Positions 61,601 to 64,000 of a stretch of DNA of 64,000 nt are shown here, one piece after another; position 1 is the stretch's first letter; the number at the start of each line of letters is the position of its first letter. Under the pieces are notes generated by a model. It ran no database searches, had not been told where the DNA came from, and saw only the letters and a program-made list of their open reading frames with translations. The stretch covers positions 372,001 through 436,000 of the forward strand of contig MU623346.1 in the NCBI GenBank assembly GCA_025201765.1. Direction: 5' to 3'. This stretch comes from Daldinia sp. FL1419 (taxonomy: Eukaryota; Ascomycota; Sordariomycetes; Xylariales; Hypoxylaceae). A program made the position numbers and the translations under genes.

Positions 61601-63272
61601 GGTCATGAAGGGTATACCATCGTTCGATCAAGCCAACTATAGTACTCTTACCAGACCCAGAAGGTCCAACAATAGCCGTAAGCTTCCCCGCTTCGATTCG
61701 AAGATTGAGTTCATCCAAGACTTTGACATGCGGTCGACTCGGGTACGCGAAAACCACGTCTTTGAATACGATATCGTCGCTTGCCGACACGTCAGGATCC
61801 TTCAGCTCGCCGGTCTTTGGTCGTGGGGCATCTATAACAGTAAAGAATTCGCAAGCAGCCACAGTAGCCTTACCCATCGCAATGAGTGGCGTTGAGATGC
61901 GTTCGATAGAAATAATCATCATCATAACTGACATGAGCACTACGACGATAGTACCCACATCGTTAAGGTGGCCTTCGACAAACGACTTAGATCCGTACCA
62001 GAACGCAAGTCCGAACGCGGAGTTGAACGCGAAGAAAACGAGGCCCATCTGCGTTCCAATAAGAGGCGAGATTCCTTGACCGTGCTTCCGTCCTTGCTGG
62101 GTCCAGGTAGCGAAACGCTTAGCAACTTGGGATTCGGCACCGCACGCAATGACCATACGGATAGCCGAGAAAGCCTCGTTGGCTACCGAAGATGACTTTG
62201 TCTCTGCTCTGGTGACTTGGGTCGTCTTCTTGACGTAGAACGGGACGATGATACCTACAACGATGAAGATGAAGAGAAGAACGGAGCACGTTACTAGAGC
62301 AAGAGCCCAATTATAGACGAAGGCGATGATGGTGGCGGCAATGATCATCACAACGAACTCGACGAAAACTCCCAGTTTCTCCGAGATACCCAGCTGCAAG
62401 GTGTTTGCCGTGGTCGTGATCGTCCCGGCAGCAGCACCGGAGGGCATCGAGTCAAGGACATGAATCGTTTGGCTGAATAGACAACGGAGATAATCGTGTC
62501 TGATGGCTGCAGACATCCGAATACCAATCAATCTATAGGCGAACTATTCCCGTGAGTAGATGCTCCAAATGCTTAGTGCTGGCTGTTATAATACCTTGTT
62601 GATGTAAGTGAGAGTGAATCTTGCAAGAAACAGAATGAAGATGTATAATCTTGTATAGTATCAGCAGCTAATTCACGGCGTTATATGGCACTGAAGGTAC
62701 ACATACGCATTCTTGTTAAGAGCAGCTCGAAACTGATCCTCCGTCTTCGTAGGTTGGGGGAGAAAGTAGCCATTGAAGTCGCCAACAAGGGCACCTATTA
62801 GACCGATAAGCATCTACAGCAAATTGGCGTCCATATCTAGATCAAAGCCTTACCGAACACAATGTTCATCAATGGAAGAGTCTATGGTTTACATAAGTCT
62901 ATTAGTATACTACGTTTTTCAGTTTTAGTCAGAGAATTATACTTACGACACCTGAACCCCCGGCTGCTACAACAGCAGCAACCATGAGCACGAAATCCCA
63001 GAAAGTGGCATATTTAAAAATCCTCTAAACCAGAGTTAGTAAATACCTAGTTAATATTTAGATTTGTCGGCGGTAGTTGGCAAGAGACGAACAATATAGT
63101 CGCTAAAAACAGCCTCCCTCTCCGGTCGTAACTTAGCATCGCGTTGCGCCTTCTCCTCGTCCGTAGTCGTATTAATCGCACGATCAGTAGACGCCGTAGT
63201 AGGCGGCGCCGTCTTTTCGTCGACGGCGGTCGATTCTAAAGTCGCCTTATGGTCTATCGAATCTGACCCCAT
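58647..63272 (-). CDS. ABCB-type full ABC exporter (multidrug/Mdr1-like)
   Basis: Predicted ATP-driven exporter, TMD1-NBD1-TMD2-NBD2, 1332 aa. Eleven exons, in transcript order: 63093-63272, 62947-63024, 62854-62881, 62707-62794, 62595-62649, 60644-62543, 60411-60589, 60186-60355, 59701-60128, 58752-59617 and 58647-58673. Exon 3 is 28 bp and the last is 27 bp (ending CQSQALDR). NBD1: Walker A GPSGSGKST (436-444), Q-loop LVQQEP, signature LSGGQRQR (598), Walker B ILILDEATSA, H-loop IAHRLST. NBD2: Walker A GASGCGKTS (about 1124), Q-loop VAQEP, LSGGQKQR, DEATSS, VAHRLAT. Both sites look competent. NBD1 carries a charged insert of about 40 residues (KKKKEKNNGQDESDDE) between Walker A and the Q-loop, a known trait of fungal members. 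Closest to the fungal leptomycin-resistance/Mdr1 group; an a-factor exporter role cannot be excluded. Start is the ATG at 63272. Confidence 0.93.
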
Positions 63273-63822
63273 CGTGTGGCGAACCAACAACTTATCCTTA
63301 CGTACGCACGAAGTCGTTGGAAGTCATAAGGATAAAAAATAGGGCCCCGGCTAGGACTTTATTTATTTTGGACAAAACGTGGTAGCCTGGTCCCCGGGAA
63401 GGCGACGATGGACGGAGAATTGGAATTGGGGGGGTGTTGTGCCAAGGAATCCGGGCTAATGAACCCAACCGAGATGAAACAGTCAGCTACTATGTAGGTA
63501 ATAAACTATAATGCGGGTTGTATCCTTCGTTCTTTCTTTCTCTTCTCAGCCCGTAGCCGTAGCCGTACCCTTACAAGGTTTATATTATGTAAATGCACGT
63601 CAAAAAGGCAGAAAGGCGAGTCTACTGACACTGCAGGGAACGGGATAGGCCCAGTAGGGGGGCGAGAGGGAAGGGTAACCCGCTTTTAGGGAGACTCTGG
63701 CCGAATCAAAAGGGGCAGAATGGAAATTGGATTCGATCAACTAGGTAAATAGGCAATGTCATATTTTTATTTTTTGGTAGTTACATAACATGACGGTTAC
63801 GGTCGACTTCACATATGTGTTG

Positions 63823-63872
<50 letters not shown>

Positions 63873-64000
63873 ATCAAAAAAATAATAAAAATAATAATGA
63901 TAATAATGATAATAATCCTTCTGCCTTAAACGACGTTTCCAGAAACCCGCGTCACGCTACGAGTCCGGTATCCATCGTAGATCTAACCGAAAAGTTCTAG
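63273..64000. other. Promoter of ABC exporter and right-edge DNA with CT repeat
   Basis: 728 bp upstream of the ABC transporter start. Contains a CT microsatellite at about 63823-63865 followed by AAT/GAT-rich repeats to about 63915. A 61-codon frame open to the right edge starts in the CT repeat and is not credible as a gene. Confidence 0.55.

Noticed and set aside
63815..64000. Plus-strand frame open at the right edge
   Set aside because: It begins in a CT microsatellite and an AAT repeat; no independent support.
1..64000. CRISPR array, prophage or bacterial operon structure
   Set aside because: The window is clearly nuclear fungal DNA with spliceosomal introns; no spaced direct repeats of CRISPR type were seen.

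Overview
This is a gene-sparse stretch of nuclear DNA from a filamentous ascomycete, probably a Sordariomycete and perhaps of the Xylariales. The evidence is short introns (about 48 to 107 nt) with GTAAGT-like donors and CTAAC branch points, a two-subunit fungal fatty acid synthase, a Zn2Cys6 regulator, an ABCB transporter with a charged insert, and Pezizomycotina-type Ku70, PXR1 and CorA proteins. Exon structures were built by hand from reading frame, splice sites and family motifs. No transcript data or database search was available.

Layout, left to right. Positions 0.6-2.7 kb (-) hold an MFS transporter with four exons. Positions 4.6-5.9 kb (-) hold mitochondrial ferrochelatase, divergent from Ku70 at 6.7-8.8 kb (+). 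A Zn2Cys6 protein with a prion-like tail lies at 9.5-12.7 kb (+), convergent with guanine deaminase at 13.4-14.9 kb (-). A GC-rich SGNH hydrolase lies at 17.4-18.2 kb (+). FAS1 (18.9-25.2 kb, -) and FAS2 (28.5-34.2 kb, +) are head to head around a 3.2 kb region that holds seven copies of TGCAAGT/ACTTGCA, two of them in a perfect 20-bp palindrome.

Positions 34.2-40.1 kb contain no protein gene I can support. They do contain a complete tRNA-Val(UAC) gene and a 253-bp inverted-repeat element with a 5-bp target duplication. The tRNA gene has the usual 20-nt intron after position 37. It also has a 68-nt insertion in the D arm that looks like an mRNA intron (GTAAGT donor, GACTAAC branch, TTATAG end). 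I consider this the most unusual object in the window. A bZIP-like protein follows (40.1-41.7 kb, +), then a probable LTR-retrotransposon remnant near 42.4-43.0 kb.

The right part has a low-complexity Pro/Ser/Arg-rich protein (45.5-46.2 kb, -), an 11-exon CorA-type transporter (50.9-55.1 kb, -), the G-patch protein PXR1 (55.7-57.0 kb, -), a small coiled-coil protein (57.5-58.1 kb, +) and an 11-exon ABCB exporter (58.6-63.3 kb, -).

FAS1 and FAS2 make the two chains of one enzyme. The other genes are mostly housekeeping and show no sign of forming a biosynthetic cluster. Intergenic DNA is AT-rich, with many microsatellites and a recurring TACCTAGGTA-type motif.
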